DNA of 64,000 bases from Ornithinimicrobium cavernae (GTDB taxonomy: Bacteria; Actinomycetota; Actinomycetes; Actinomycetales; Dermatophilaceae). Location: contig NZ_QDDJ01000004.1 of the NCBI RefSeq assembly GCF_003121625.1, forward strand, positions 186,001 to 250,000, written 5' to 3'. The position numbers and the translations under genes were made by a program. The notes under the pieces are model-generated. The model worked only from the letters and a program-made list of their open reading frames with translations. It was not told the DNA's origin and did no database searches. This document shows, in pieces, positions 16,688-25,409 of this stretch. Position 1 is the first letter of the stretch, and each line of letters starts with the position of its first letter.

Positions 16688-17380
16688 TCAGTCGTACTGC
16701 GCCGCCTGCACCAGCAACGTGTCGGTGACGGTGCCGCGGGGCAGCCCCACGACATACTCCACGGTGTCGGCGATGGCGTCGCTGCTCATGACCAGGGCAG
16801 GGTCCATGTCGGGGGTGCTGGACCACCGCATCGGGGTGTCGGTCGGGCCCGGGCAGAGCGGGACCACGCGGATGCTCTCGGGCGCCAGCTCGCTGGCTAG
16901 GGCCCGGGCGAAGCCGAGCACACCGGCCTTGGCGGCGGAGTACGCCACGACCGGGTAGCCCTTGAGCGCGGTCTTGGAGGAGACCAGGACGATCGTGGCA
17001 TTCTCGCTCTGGCGCAGCCGGGGCAGCAGGGCGTGCACGCCGACGTACGCCGAGGTCAGGTTGACCGACAGCATCCGCTGCCAGTCCTCGAAGGTGGTCT
17101 CGCTGATCGACTTCATCAGGCTCTCGCCGACGGTGTGGACCAGCACGTCGACCGGTCCGTCGAGCACGGCGAGCAGCCCCTCGAGGGCGTCCGGGCGGGT
17201 GAGGTCCGCGGTGGTCACCGTGGCCGTGCCGCCGGACGCGGTGATCGCGTCCGCGACCTCCTGCAGCTTGGCCTCGGTGCGCCCGACCAGGTGCACGTGC
17301 GCGCCGCGGGCGGCGAGCCGCTCCGCGACCGCCCGGCCCATCCCCTGGCCGGCTCCGATGACGACTGCTGTCCTGCTCAC
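16688..17380 (-). CDS. Short-chain dehydrogenase/reductase
   Basis: This 230-aa classical SDR has a Rossmann NAD(P) motif GAGQGMGRA at the N-terminus and VGRTEAK after beta-2, suggesting NADP preference. The active-site residues are Ser in VLVSSKTALKGYPVV and YxxxK in YSAAKAG, followed by PGPTDTP. The start is GTG at 17380 behind GAGGAG; it shares GTGA with the stop of the upstream M17 peptidase, so the two are coupled. The substrate is unknown. The pairing with a peptidase opposite a hydantoinase operon suggests a role in the same catabolic set. Confidence 0.88.
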   Translation of the reverse strand: MSRTAVVIGAGQGMGRAVAERLAARGAHVHLVGRTEAKLQEVADAITASGGTATVTTADLTRPDALEGLLAVLDGPVDVLVHTVGESLMKSISETTFEDWQRMLSVNLTSAYVGVHALLPRLRQSENATIVLVSSKTALKGYPVVAYSAAKAGVLGFARALASELAPESIRVVPLCPGPTDTPMRWSSTPDMDPALVMSSDAIADTVEYVVGLPRGTVTDTLLVQAAQYD

Positions 17381-18852
17381 GAGGTCTCCTCGACGGTTGC
17401 TTGCGCGCTGTGCTGGCTCAGGAAGCGGATCAGTGTCCGCACCCCGAACCCGGTGGCCCGGGCGTCCAGACCGCTGCCGGTCATCGCCGGACCGGCCATG
17501 TCCAGGTGCGCCCAGGGGATCCCCTCGGGCACGGACTCCCCCAGGAACAGAGCGGCGGTGATGGCCCGCCCCGAGTCGGCGCCCGGGTGGTTGCGCACGT
17601 CGGCGCCGGGCGCGACCGAGCGGACCTGGCTGCGATAGCGGGTGGCGTAGGGCAGCGGCCACCACGCCTCCCCCACCTGCTCCCCCGCGGCCTGCAGGCG
17701 CTCGGCGACCCCCGCGTCACGCCCCACCACGGCGCCGATCTCGGGGCCGAGGGCGATGATCGCCTGGTAGGTCAGGGTCGCGACGTCGATCACCAGCGCC
17801 GGGTGCTCGCGGGCCGCCATCGTCAGGGCGTCGGCCATGAGCACGCGCCCCTCGAAGTCGGTGTCCACGACCTCGATCCCCTTGCCGGACAGGGACCGCA
17901 CCACATCACCCGGCCGGGTCGCGCCCGGCCCGGGCAGGTTCTCCGCCAGCGGGAGGTAGGCGACCACCGGCGCCTCGGCGCCCACCCCGCGCAGCGCGGT
18001 CATCGCCGCGAGGACCGTCGCCGCACCGGCCATGTCCGAGTGCATCCCCACCATGGCCGACGGGTCCTTCAGCGACAGTCCGCCACTGTCGAAGGTCACC
18101 CCCTTGCCCACCAGGGCCACCGGCGACGCGTCACCACCCGCCGGCTCGGGCCGGTAGGCCAGGCGCACCAGGCAGCTCGGCTCGCTCGACCCGGCACCGA
18201 CCGACAGCAGCGCACCGAGGCCCTGCTCCTGCAGGGTCGCCTCGTCGAGGCAGCTGAACTCCAGCCCGTATGCCGTGGCGAGCCGCTCGGCGCGAGCGGC
18301 CAGTGAGGTGGGGGTCAGCTGGTTGGCCCGGGCGTCGACCAGCTCGGTGGCCAGGCCCACCGCCTGCGCCATGGCGCAGGCCTCCGTGACCGCCGCCTCG
18401 ACCCCGGGGTCGTTCGGGAGTTCGGTGAGGTGCAGCCGCAGCCGGTCTGCCGCGGGGTGGCTGTGCACGCCCTCGAGCAGCCCGGCCGTCACGGCGCCGA
18501 CCGCCGGCAGCAGGCCGAGGCTCCCCTCAGCGTCCGCGGCCAGCCGCACTCCGACGACCAGGTCCGGCCCGTCTGCCGGGATGTCCTGCACGAGCCGGCG
18601 TCCAGCGGTGCGGGCGGCACGGTGCACCGTCTCGCTGTCGAGGTGCGCCTCCGGACCCAGCCCGACGTGGAGCTCCGGACCACCCTCGGCGAGCACCACA
18701 CAGCACTCGCCCGCGGCGCCCGTGAAGCCGCTCCAGGCGGTGTCTCCCCCACCTGCGAGCGGGCTCGTGTGTCCGGTGACCTGCACCGCGACGGGCAGGT
18801 CCCCGACCGCCTCGGTGGTGACCCGTGGTCCAGCCGACTCGTCCTCGCTCAC
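17377..18852 (-). CDS. M17 (leucyl aminopeptidase) family metallopeptidase with variant active-site motif
   Basis: This 491-aa peptidase has a variable N-terminal domain (about 1-180) and a conserved catalytic domain. The metal/substrate loop reads VALVGKGVTFDSGGLSLK, with the expected lysine and aspartate, followed by MHSDMAGAA where most relatives have MKxDMGGAA. The signature usually written NTDAEGRL reads DTDFEGRVLMADAL here, keeping the Asp, Glu and catalytic Arg but changing Asn and Ala. These changes suggest altered substrate preference. The start GTG at 18852 follows AGGAGG by five bases; an ATG at 18867 is the alternative. It is divergent from hyuA (174-base gap), so it may trim dipeptides or N-carbamoyl amino acids from that pathway. 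Confidence 0.87.
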   Translation of the reverse strand: MSEDESAGPRVTTEAVGDLPVAVQVTGHTSPLAGGGDTAWSGFTGAAGECCVVLAEGGPELHVGLGPEAHLDSETVHRAARTAGRRLVQDIPADGPDLVVGVRLAADAEGSLGLLPAVGAVTAGLLEGVHSHPAADRLRLHLTELPNDPGVEAAVTEACAMAQAVGLATELVDARANQLTPTSLAARAERLATAYGLEFSCLDEATLQEQGLGALLSVGAGSSEPSCLVRLAYRPEPAGGDASPVALVGKGVTFDSGGLSLKDPSAMVGMHSDMAGAATVLAAMTALRGVGAEAPVVAYLPLAENLPGPGATRPGDVVRSLSGKGIEVVDTDFEGRVLMADALTMAAREHPALVIDVATLTYQAIIALGPEIGAVVGRDAGVAERLQAAGEQVGEAWWPLPYATRYRSQVRSVAPGADVRNHPGADSGRAITAALFLGESVPEGIPWAHLDMAGPAMTGSGLDARATGFGVRTLIRFLSQHSAQATVEETS

Positions 18853-18888
18853 TCGCGCCTCCTGCATACCGGGATGTGCCCACCTGAC

Positions 18889-18908
18889 CCCGTCAGCATG
18901 GTGACGGG
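18889..18908. promoter_or_regulatory. Inverted repeat in the peptidase-hyuA divergent region
   Basis: CCCGTCA-GCATGG-TGACGGG is a perfect 7-bp inverted repeat with a 6-base spacer. It lies 37 bases upstream of the M17 peptidase start and about 120 bases before hyuA. It could be an operator for the PucR or another regulator. No promoter hexamers stand out. Confidence 0.35.
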
Positions 18909-19026
18909 CCGGACCGGCGCGTCGTGCTGCCGGCACAGGGTCGGTGGCACCCGGTGGTCCGTCTGCACTGCTGAGGGGTGGGGGTCGGTTTCTAGCCTGA
19001 CCGCGTCTACCAACGAAGGAGCAGCC

Positions 19027-21069
19027 ATGGGCCAGCATCGAGTGTCGATGGACATCGGGGGCACGTTCACCGATGTCATCAGCTATGACGAACAGAGCGG
19101 TGAGTACCGGGCGGGCAAGTCGTCCACGACGCCCCAGGACCTGACCGAGGGGGTGTTCACCGCCCTCTCGTCCCTGGTCAGCGAAGTCGAGGACATCTCC
19201 TTCCTGGTCCACGGGACGACGCAGGGGCTCAACGCCTTCCTCACCCGGCGCGGGGAGCGCGTGCTCCTGCTGGCCACGGAGGGTGCGCGCGACCAGCTGC
19301 ACATCGCCCGCGGTCCGCGCTGGAAGCTCTACGACCTGCACTACCGCAAGCCGGAGCCGCTGGTGCCGCTCTCGGACATCGTCGGCATCCCGGGCCGGAT
19401 GACCTTCGAGGGCGAGGAGCTGCGCCCGCTCGACGAGGACGCCGTCCGCGCCGCCGCGCAGCGGGCCCGCGAGGAGGACATCCGCGCCATCGCGGTGGGC
19501 TACCTGTTCAGCTTCCGCCACCCGCAGCACGAGCTGCGCACCCGCGAGATCCTGCGCGAGGAGCTCGGCGACGAGGTGACCATCTCCCTGTCGCACGAGG
19601 CGGCGCGGGAGTGGCGGGAGTACGAGCGCACCTCCTCCGCGACCGTCGAGGCCTACACCGGCCCGGTCATCCGGCGCTACCTGAGCAAGCTCGAGCAGTC
19701 GCTCGACGACAAGGGCCTGGCCGTGCCGCTGCACGTCATGCAGTCCTCCGGCGGCATCCTCACCGTCGACTCCGCCCGCGAGCGCCCGCTGCAGACGCTG
19801 CTGTCGGGACCGGTCGGCGGGGCCATGGGCGGCGTCGCGCTCGCTGACCTGCTCGGCCGGCAGAACCTCATCTGCGTCGACATGGGCGGCACGTCCTTCG
19901 ACGTCTCCCTGGTCGTCAACGGCGTCCCGGACACCTCGCCCGAGACCACCATCGAGGGCCTGCCGCTGCTCATGCCGGTCGTCAACATCCACACGGTGGG
20001 CGCCGGCGGCGGCTCCATCGCCTGGCTCGAGTCCGGCGGCCTGCGGGTCGGCCCGCAGTCGGCCGGGGCCAACCCCGGCCCGGCCTGCTACGGCCGCGGC
20101 GGCGTCGAGCCGACCGTCACCGACGCCAACCTGGTTCTCGGCCGGGTGGACCCGAAGTGGTTCGCCGGCGGGCAGATGGACCTGGACGTCGAGGCGGCCC
20201 GCACGGCTGTCGGGGCGCTCGGCGAGCAACTCGGCCTGTCCGTCGAGGAGATGGCCGAGGGCATCTGCGACGTGGCCAACGCCAAGATGGCCCAGGCCAT
20301 CCGCACGATCACCGTTGCGCGGGGCATCGAGCCCCGCGAGTTCACCCTCGTCGCCTTCGGCGGGGCGGGCCCGATGCACGGGGTCTTCCTGGCCGAGGAG
20401 CTCGGCATCAAGGAGGTGATCGTCCCCCGCTTCCCCGGTGCGTTCTCCGCGTGGGGGATGCTGCAGTCCTCCATCCGCAGCGACCAGTCCGAGGCCTTCT
20501 TCTACCGCGACGAGGACCTGGAGCCCCAGGTCATGGCCGACCGCCTCCGGGCGCTGGGCGCCGAGGTCTCCGACTTCCTGGCCCACGAGGGCGTCGCGCC
20601 CAAGGACACCGTGCTGCAGTTCGCTGTCGACGTGCGCTACGTCGCGCAGGAGTACACCATCACCGTGCCGCTCAACGACGCGGAGGAGCCCACCACCCCG
20701 CAGTTCCTGGGCGGGCTCTCCGAGCGGTTCGCCAAGATGCACGACGAGCGCTACGGGCACTCCAACCTGGGTGCCCCGATCGAGCTGGTGACCCTGCGCG
20801 TCACGGGCCTCGGCGACCTGGGCCGGGCGCAGCCCGCGACCCAGCCACAGCAGTCCGGCGCGCTGCCCGCGGACCGCGCCGACGTCGTCTTCTCGGGCGC
20901 GCGGCAGTCCAGCGCCCTGCTCCGCCGCTCCCAGCTCGGCTCCGGCGCCAGCCTGGCCTCACCCGCGGTCGTCCTGGAGGAGACCGCCACCACCGTCGTG
21001 CCACCGGGCTTCACCATCACCGTCGACCCGATCGGCAACCTCATCCTGACCACGGAGGACAACTCATGA
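19027..21069 (+). CDS. hyuA: Hydantoinase/oxoprolinase subunit A (HyuA), copy 1
   Basis: This 680-aa ATP-dependent ring-opening subunit belongs to the N-methylhydantoinase/5-oxoprolinase/acetone carboxylase family. The N-terminal ASKHA phosphate motif DIGGTFTDVISYD is followed by FLVHGTTQGLNAFLTRRG. The second nucleotide motif is CVDMGGTSFDVSLV near residue 290, and TVGAGGGSIAWLESGGLRVG with QSAGANPGPACYGRGG follows. The ATP-binding motifs are complete. The start is fixed by AAGGAG six bases before the ATG. It overlaps hyuB by four bases, and the two should form an A/B complex. The ring substrate (hydantoin, oxoproline, caprolactam-like or other) cannot be told from sequence. Confidence 0.93.
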   Translation: MGQHRVSMDIGGTFTDVISYDEQSGEYRAGKSSTTPQDLTEGVFTALSSLVSEVEDISFLVHGTTQGLNAFLTRRGERVLLLATEGARDQLHIARGPRWKLYDLHYRKPEPLVPLSDIVGIPGRMTFEGEELRPLDEDAVRAAAQRAREEDIRAIAVGYLFSFRHPQHELRTREILREELGDEVTISLSHEAAREWREYERTSSATVEAYTGPVIRRYLSKLEQSLDDKGLAVPLHVMQSSGGILTVDSARERPLQTLLSGPVGGAMGGVALADLLGRQNLICVDMGGTSFDVSLVVNGVPDTSPETTIEGLPLLMPVVNIHTVGAGGGSIAWLESGGLRVGPQSAGANPGPACYGRGGVEPTVTDANLVLGRVDPKWFAGGQMDLDVEAARTAVGALGEQLGLSVEEMAEGICDVANAKMAQAIRTITVARGIEPREFTLVAFGGAGPMHGVFLAEELGIKEVIVPRFPGAFSAWGMLQSSIRSDQSEAFFYRDEDLEPQVMADRLRALGAEVSDFLAHEGVAPKDTVLQFAVDVRYVAQEYTITVPLNDAEEPTTPQFLGGLSERFAKMHDERYGHSNLGAPIELVTLRVTGLGDLGRAQPATQPQQSGALPADRADVVFSGARQSSALLRRSQLGSGASLASPAVVLEETATTVVPPGFTITVDPIGNLILTTEDNS

Positions 21070-22748
21070 ACACCCGCACCGTCGATCCGGTCACCGTCGA
21101 GATCATCCGCAACGCCCTGTCCGCCGCGGCAGAGGACATGAACGCCTCCCTGATCCGCTCGGCCTACACGCCGATCATCTACGAGGGCGGCGACTGCGTG
21201 GTCGCCCTGCTGGACGACCAGCACCAGGTCCTCGGCCAGTCCGCAGGGCTGCCGATCTTCCTGGGCAACCTGGAGACCTGCACCATCGCCACCGAGGAGA
21301 TGTTCGGCCGGGAGTGCTGGCAGCCCGGCGACGTGTGGATCCTCAACGACAGCTATCTGGGCGGCACCCACCTCAACGACGTGACGATCTTCGGCCCCGT
21401 CTTCGTCGACGAGACCCTCGTCGGGTTCACCGCGTCCCGGGCCCACTGGATCGACGTGGGTTCCAAGGACCCGGGCGGCTCGATGGACTCGGTCAGCATC
21501 TTCCAGGAGGGCCTGCGCCTCGGTCCGCAGAAGCTGGTCGAGGGCGGTCAGAAGGTCGCCGCCCTGATCGACACGATCGGCCGCAACGTCCGCTTCCCCT
21601 ACCCCACCACCGGGGACATGAACGCGATGATCGCGTGCATCGAGATGGGGCAGCAGCGGCTCGCCGAGATCACCCAGCGGTTCGGGCTGTCAGCGCTCCG
21701 GCAGGCGCGCGACGACATCTTCGCCCAGACCGAGCAGCTGGAGCGCGAGGTCATCGCCGGGATCCCCGACGGCGTCTACACCGCCGAGGGCTTCCTCGAC
21801 AACGACGGCATCACCCTCGAGGAGCCGATCCCCGTGCGGCTGACGATCACCGTCGCCGGCGACAGCATCGACTTCGACGTGCGCGACTCGGCCGACCAGG
21901 CCGTCGGCCCGGTGAACTGCGGCTACGCCCAGACGGTGTCGGCCCTGCGCGTGGGCTACAAGCTGCTCGTGAGCCCGGACGTCCCCGGCAACGGCGGGTC
22001 GTTCCGTCCCATGACGGTGCAGGTCCGCGAGGGCTCGGTCTTCGGGGCGGTCGCCCCGGCCGCGTGCCAGTGGTACTTCTCCCACCTGGGCCTGCTCATC
22101 GACATGGTGGCCCGGGCCCTGGCACCGGCGATGCCGGAGCAGGTGGCCGCCGCAAGCCACGGCGACTCCATGATCGTCATGCTGGCCGGCGCGGACCCGC
22201 GGGTCGACCGCGACTACGTCAGCCTCGAGGCCACCCTCGGCGGCTGGGGTGCCTGGCAGGGGTCGGACGGTGAGAGTGCCCTGATCAACAACGTCAACGG
22301 CTCGCTGAAGGACCTGCCCATCGAGGTCTTCGAGGCGCGGTTCCCGTTCCGCATCTCCGACTACGGCATGCGCCCCGACAGCGCGGGCCCCGGCCGGTGG
22401 CGCGGTGGGGTGGGTGTCGTCCGCGAGTACGAGGCCCTCACCGACTGCACGATCTCCCTGTGGTTCGAGCGCGCGGTCACCCCGCCCTGGGGCCTGGAGG
22501 GCGGCGGCGAGGGCGTCGGTCCCGAGGTGATCATCAACCCCGGCCGGGAGGACGAGCGCCGGATGCTGAAGTGCAACGGCCTCCGCCTCCGCAAGGGCGA
22601 CGTCGTGCGCTGCCTCACCAGCGGTGGCGGCGGCTACGGCGACCCGGCCGAGCGCGACCGCGCTCTCGTGCAGGCGGACATCGACGCCGGCATCGTCACG
22701 ACCGAGCACGCGCGGGAGGCCTACGCCTTCATCGGCCCCGTGATGTAG
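21066..22748 (+). CDS. hyuB: Hydantoinase/oxoprolinase subunit B (HyuB), copy 1
   Basis: This 560-aa metal-dependent subunit is the partner of the HyuA just upstream (ATGA overlap). Family features are DPVTVEIIRNALSAAAEDMN at the N-terminus, GDVWILNDSYLGGTHLNDVT near 90, the SRAHWIDVG segment and the C-terminal TSGGGGYGDPAERD. Length is normal. It hydrolyses the phosphorylated ring intermediate made by HyuA. The last 28 bases overlap the convergent pucR gene. Confidence 0.93.
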   Translation: MNTRTVDPVTVEIIRNALSAAAEDMNASLIRSAYTPIIYEGGDCVVALLDDQHQVLGQSAGLPIFLGNLETCTIATEEMFGRECWQPGDVWILNDSYLGGTHLNDVTIFGPVFVDETLVGFTASRAHWIDVGSKDPGGSMDSVSIFQEGLRLGPQKLVEGGQKVAALIDTIGRNVRFPYPTTGDMNAMIACIEMGQQRLAEITQRFGLSALRQARDDIFAQTEQLEREVIAGIPDGVYTAEGFLDNDGITLEEPIPVRLTITVAGDSIDFDVRDSADQAVGPVNCGYAQTVSALRVGYKLLVSPDVPGNGGSFRPMTVQVREGSVFGAVAPAACQWYFSHLGLLIDMVARALAPAMPEQVAAASHGDSMIVMLAGADPRVDRDYVSLEATLGGWGAWQGSDGESALINNVNGSLKDLPIEVFEARFPFRISDYGMRPDSAGPGRWRGGVGVVREYEALTDCTISLWFERAVTPPWGLEGGGEGVGPEVIINPGREDERRMLKCNGLRLRKGDVVRCLTSGGGGYGDPAERDRALVQADIDAGIVTTEHAREAYAFIGPVM

Positions 22749-24292
22749 GCGGCGAGGTGGTGGACCAGCCGCCGGTCGGGGTCGTCGACATCCAGCCCGA
22801 GCCCCCGGATGCGCTCCATCCGGGCGGTCACGGTGTTGCGGTGGACGCCCAGGCGGGCGGCCGCGCGGCTGGTCGAGCCACCACAGTCCAGGTAGGTGGC
22901 CAGCGTCAGGACGAGCTGGTCACCGTCGCGGTCCGCCAGCAGCGGCGCGAGGGTGTCGGCGGCCACCTCGCGCAGGTCGGGGCTGTCGGCCGCCGCGACG
23001 AAGGCGCGCGCTCCCAGCGCCGTGAACGAGGCCACGCGCCGTTCCGGCAGTGAGCGCGCCGCCCGCGCGGCCAACAGCGCCTGCTTGAGCGTCCGGCCCA
23101 GCCCGCTCGCGTCGCTGACCACAGACCCCAGGCCGGCCACGAGGTCGACACCGAGGTCGAGCGAGGCCAGGGTGGCCTCCACGCGCTGGGCCACCTGCCG
23201 CAGCGCCTTGCGCTCGCGCACCTCCCGGGTGACCTCCTCGTCCAGGTCGTCCGTCGTTGGCGGCAGCACGTCCCACAGTGCCCAGCCCTGCTCGAGCGGC
23301 ACCGGCCGGGACAGTCCCCGGCTCGTGTCCCAGGCCGCCGCGAGGGCGATGTCGAAGCCCGGGGCGGGCGGCCCCTCCCCCGCCGTGAGCAGCACGATGC
23401 CCACGAGATCGCCGCTGAGATCCCACCCCAGGTGGCCAGGGACAGCGCCCGCCCTCTCACCCTCACGGCTGCCCGCCTCGGGCGTCGGGCTGATCAGCTG
23501 GTGCAGGGTCCACCGCTCGACCTCCGTGCGCCGGACCAGGTCCAGCAGGTCCGAGGCCTCCGCCGCCAGCACGTGGGCGCGGGCGATCTCCATCGTGGCC
23601 CGCACGGTCTGGGCCCAGGCCACCGAGCCGTGGTCGAACACGGCGACCAGGGACCGGCCCGCCACGTGGTCCAGGGCCGACAGGTCGACGCGGATCACCG
23701 ACCCCGACCAGGGCGCGGGCGGCAGGGAGCCCACCAGCACGCCGTCCCGGCTCCCGCAGACGGCCACCCGCACACCGGGCAGCTCCTCCTCCAGGACCGT
23801 CAGCATCGCCGGCACCGTGCTCTCCCCCGCCAGCCGGGCGGCGCACGAGGCGAGGTGCCGGGCCCGCGCCGCCTCGGGCGCGCTGATGATGGCCGACAGC
23901 TGGAGCGCCAGGTCCGAGAGGTTGCCGTCGTAGAAGCCCACCGGGACCGAGAGCCGGTGGGCCAGCCGGGTCACGCCACCGGCGACCCCGGGCTCGAGCT
24001 GGCAGACCACGCAGCGCACGTTGCGCTCCCACGCATACCGCAGGGCGATCGGCACCGCCCACGCCGCGGTGGCCACCGGGGTGTCCAGGACCACCACCGT
24101 GCCGGGGCGGCAGCTGCGCATGTCCTCGACGTCGGAGACGAGGCGCACGGCGTGCACCTCGCGGTCCAGCCCGGCGCTGACGGGCAGGTGGACCGCCCGC
24201 AGCGGCTCGGTCCGCCGGAGCTCACCCCAGGTGATCGCACCACGCTGGGGTGCGGTGTGCCCGGGACCTGTGGTTGATGGGGGCGCGGTCAC
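22721..24292 (-). CDS. PucR-family transcriptional regulator
   Basis: This 523-aa regulator has an N-terminal PucR-type ligand domain (about 20-150: EVHAVRLVSDVEDMRSCRPG and AVPIALRYAWERNVRCVVCQ), a long GGDEF-like/CdaR middle part, and the C-terminal PucR helix-turn-helix CGGSTSRAAARLGVHRNTVT. PucR proteins control purine, allantoin and amide catabolism, which suits flanking hydantoinase and DUF917 genes. GTG is the start, with GAGGAG upstream. It lies between the rightward hyuAB and the leftward DUF917/ABC genes and is the best candidate regulator of both. Its 3' end overlaps hyuB by 28 bases. Confidence 0.9.
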   Translation of the reverse strand: MTAPPSTTGPGHTAPQRGAITWGELRRTEPLRAVHLPVSAGLDREVHAVRLVSDVEDMRSCRPGTVVVLDTPVATAAWAVPIALRYAWERNVRCVVCQLEPGVAGGVTRLAHRLSVPVGFYDGNLSDLALQLSAIISAPEAARARHLASCAARLAGESTVPAMLTVLEEELPGVRVAVCGSRDGVLVGSLPPAPWSGSVIRVDLSALDHVAGRSLVAVFDHGSVAWAQTVRATMEIARAHVLAAEASDLLDLVRRTEVERWTLHQLISPTPEAGSREGERAGAVPGHLGWDLSGDLVGIVLLTAGEGPPAPGFDIALAAAWDTSRGLSRPVPLEQGWALWDVLPPTTDDLDEEVTREVRERKALRQVAQRVEATLASLDLGVDLVAGLGSVVSDASGLGRTLKQALLAARAARSLPERRVASFTALGARAFVAAADSPDLREVAADTLAPLLADRDGDQLVLTLATYLDCGGSTSRAAARLGVHRNTVTARMERIRGLGLDVDDPDRRLVHHLAAYITGPMKA

Positions 24293-24323
24293 GGGCTCTC
24301 CTCACCGGGGAACGGGCAGCGGC

Positions 24324-25409
24324 TCACGGGACGGTCGCCGGTCGGTTGATCGGGAGGCCGAACGACGCCGGCCCGGCCAGCTCGACCCCGGCGGGGGTGT
24401 ACCACCGCTCGTTGGCCGGCAGCACCAGGATCTCGACGACGTCGCCGGCCTTGAGCTCGAGCATGTCGACCATCCGGCGCCGCAGCGGGTCCAGCAGGCA
24501 GATGATGTCCGGTGCGGCCGCGGCAACCGCCCCGTCCGACAGGACCAGCACCGCCTCGTTGCGGACCTCCAGCTGCAGCTCACCCCGCTGCGGAGCCAGG
24601 TCGTCGAGCACGATCGTCACCGGACGGGCGGGCTGCCGCGAGGCCGCCGTCACGCCCCGGTGCTGGCTGATCTCGCGGACGCGACCACGCCCGAGGATCC
24701 GGCCACCGAGCTGCTGCGCGAGCCGGGAGCCGAGCTGGTCCCGGTCGGAGACCAGCAGCCGCCCCGCCTCGGCGCTGCGGGAGACCGCACCCGGGATACC
24801 CGCGGCCACCAGGGTGCGGACGGGAGACGGGTACAGCGCGCAGCACAGCCACCCACCGGCACCCGAGACGGCCGCCCTGGTCAGGGTCTCGGTCCGCTCG
24901 GGCGCACACTGCAGGGTGACGATGTCACCCCAGGGGCCGACGCCCGCCAGGGGTGCCGCCGACAGCCCACCGAGGGTGTAGGTGGTCTGGTCGATGAGGG
25001 GCAGGATCTGCCCCTGTCCGTCACAGTCGAGCAGTGGCAGACCGGTCAGGCACGCCGCCGCCACCGTGAGCAGCAGGTTGGGGCCGGACGCGTTCAACGG
25101 CGCGAGCGCGGCCACACGGCGTCCCAGGACCCGCTCCAGCTCCCGGACCGCCATCAGGGGCGCGTCATCCCGGAACGGTGTCTCCTCCACGGCCGTGAGC
25201 GACCCGACCATGCCCACGCACGCGGCGAGGTCGTCGGGACCGAACAGGCGGTCGACGTCCTCCGGCGCGACCAGCTCCACCGGGCCGCGGTCCGCCCAGA
25301 CGTCCCGCACCCACAGGTCGTGGTAGCCGGGCGAGGTGCTGGCCGCCGAGATGACGCCCAGCTGGCTCCCGGCGAACAGCTCGTCGAACGACTCGACCGA
25401 CAGCCTCAC
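24324..25409 (-). CDS. DUF917-family protein
   Basis: The 361-aa DUF917 protein shows the family core NASGPNLLLTVAAACLTGLP followed by LLDCDGQGQILPLIDQTTYT, and a C-terminal beta-rich part with VTIVLDDLAP. DUF917 proteins are found beside hydantoinase/oxoprolinase genes but have no established biochemical function; a metal- or cofactor-dependent partner role is often assumed. Here it follows a degenerate HyuA-like gene with a GTGA overlap. It is the last gene of the ABC-transporter operon before pucR, 31 bases away. Confidence 0.82.
   Translation of the reverse strand: MRLSVESFDELFAGSQLGVISAASTSPGYHDLWVRDVWADRGPVELVAPEDVDRLFGPDDLAACVGMVGSLTAVEETPFRDDAPLMAVRELERVLGRRVAALAPLNASGPNLLLTVAAACLTGLPLLDCDGQGQILPLIDQTTYTLGGLSAAPLAGVGPWGDIVTLQCAPERTETLTRAAVSGAGGWLCCALYPSPVRTLVAAGIPGAVSRSAEAGRLLVSDRDQLGSRLAQQLGGRILGRGRVREISQHRGVTAASRQPARPVTIVLDDLAPQRGELQLEVRNEAVLVLSDGAVAAAAPDIICLLDPLRRRMVDMLELKAGDVVEILVLPANERWYTPAGVELAGPASFGLPINRPATVP

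Noticed and set aside
18853-20760. Long open minus-strand frame continuing upstream of the M17 peptidase and opposite hyuA
   Set aside because: It is the antisense shadow of the high-GC hyuA gene. Peptidase family sequence begins only at about 18852, where a GTG with AGGAGG stands.
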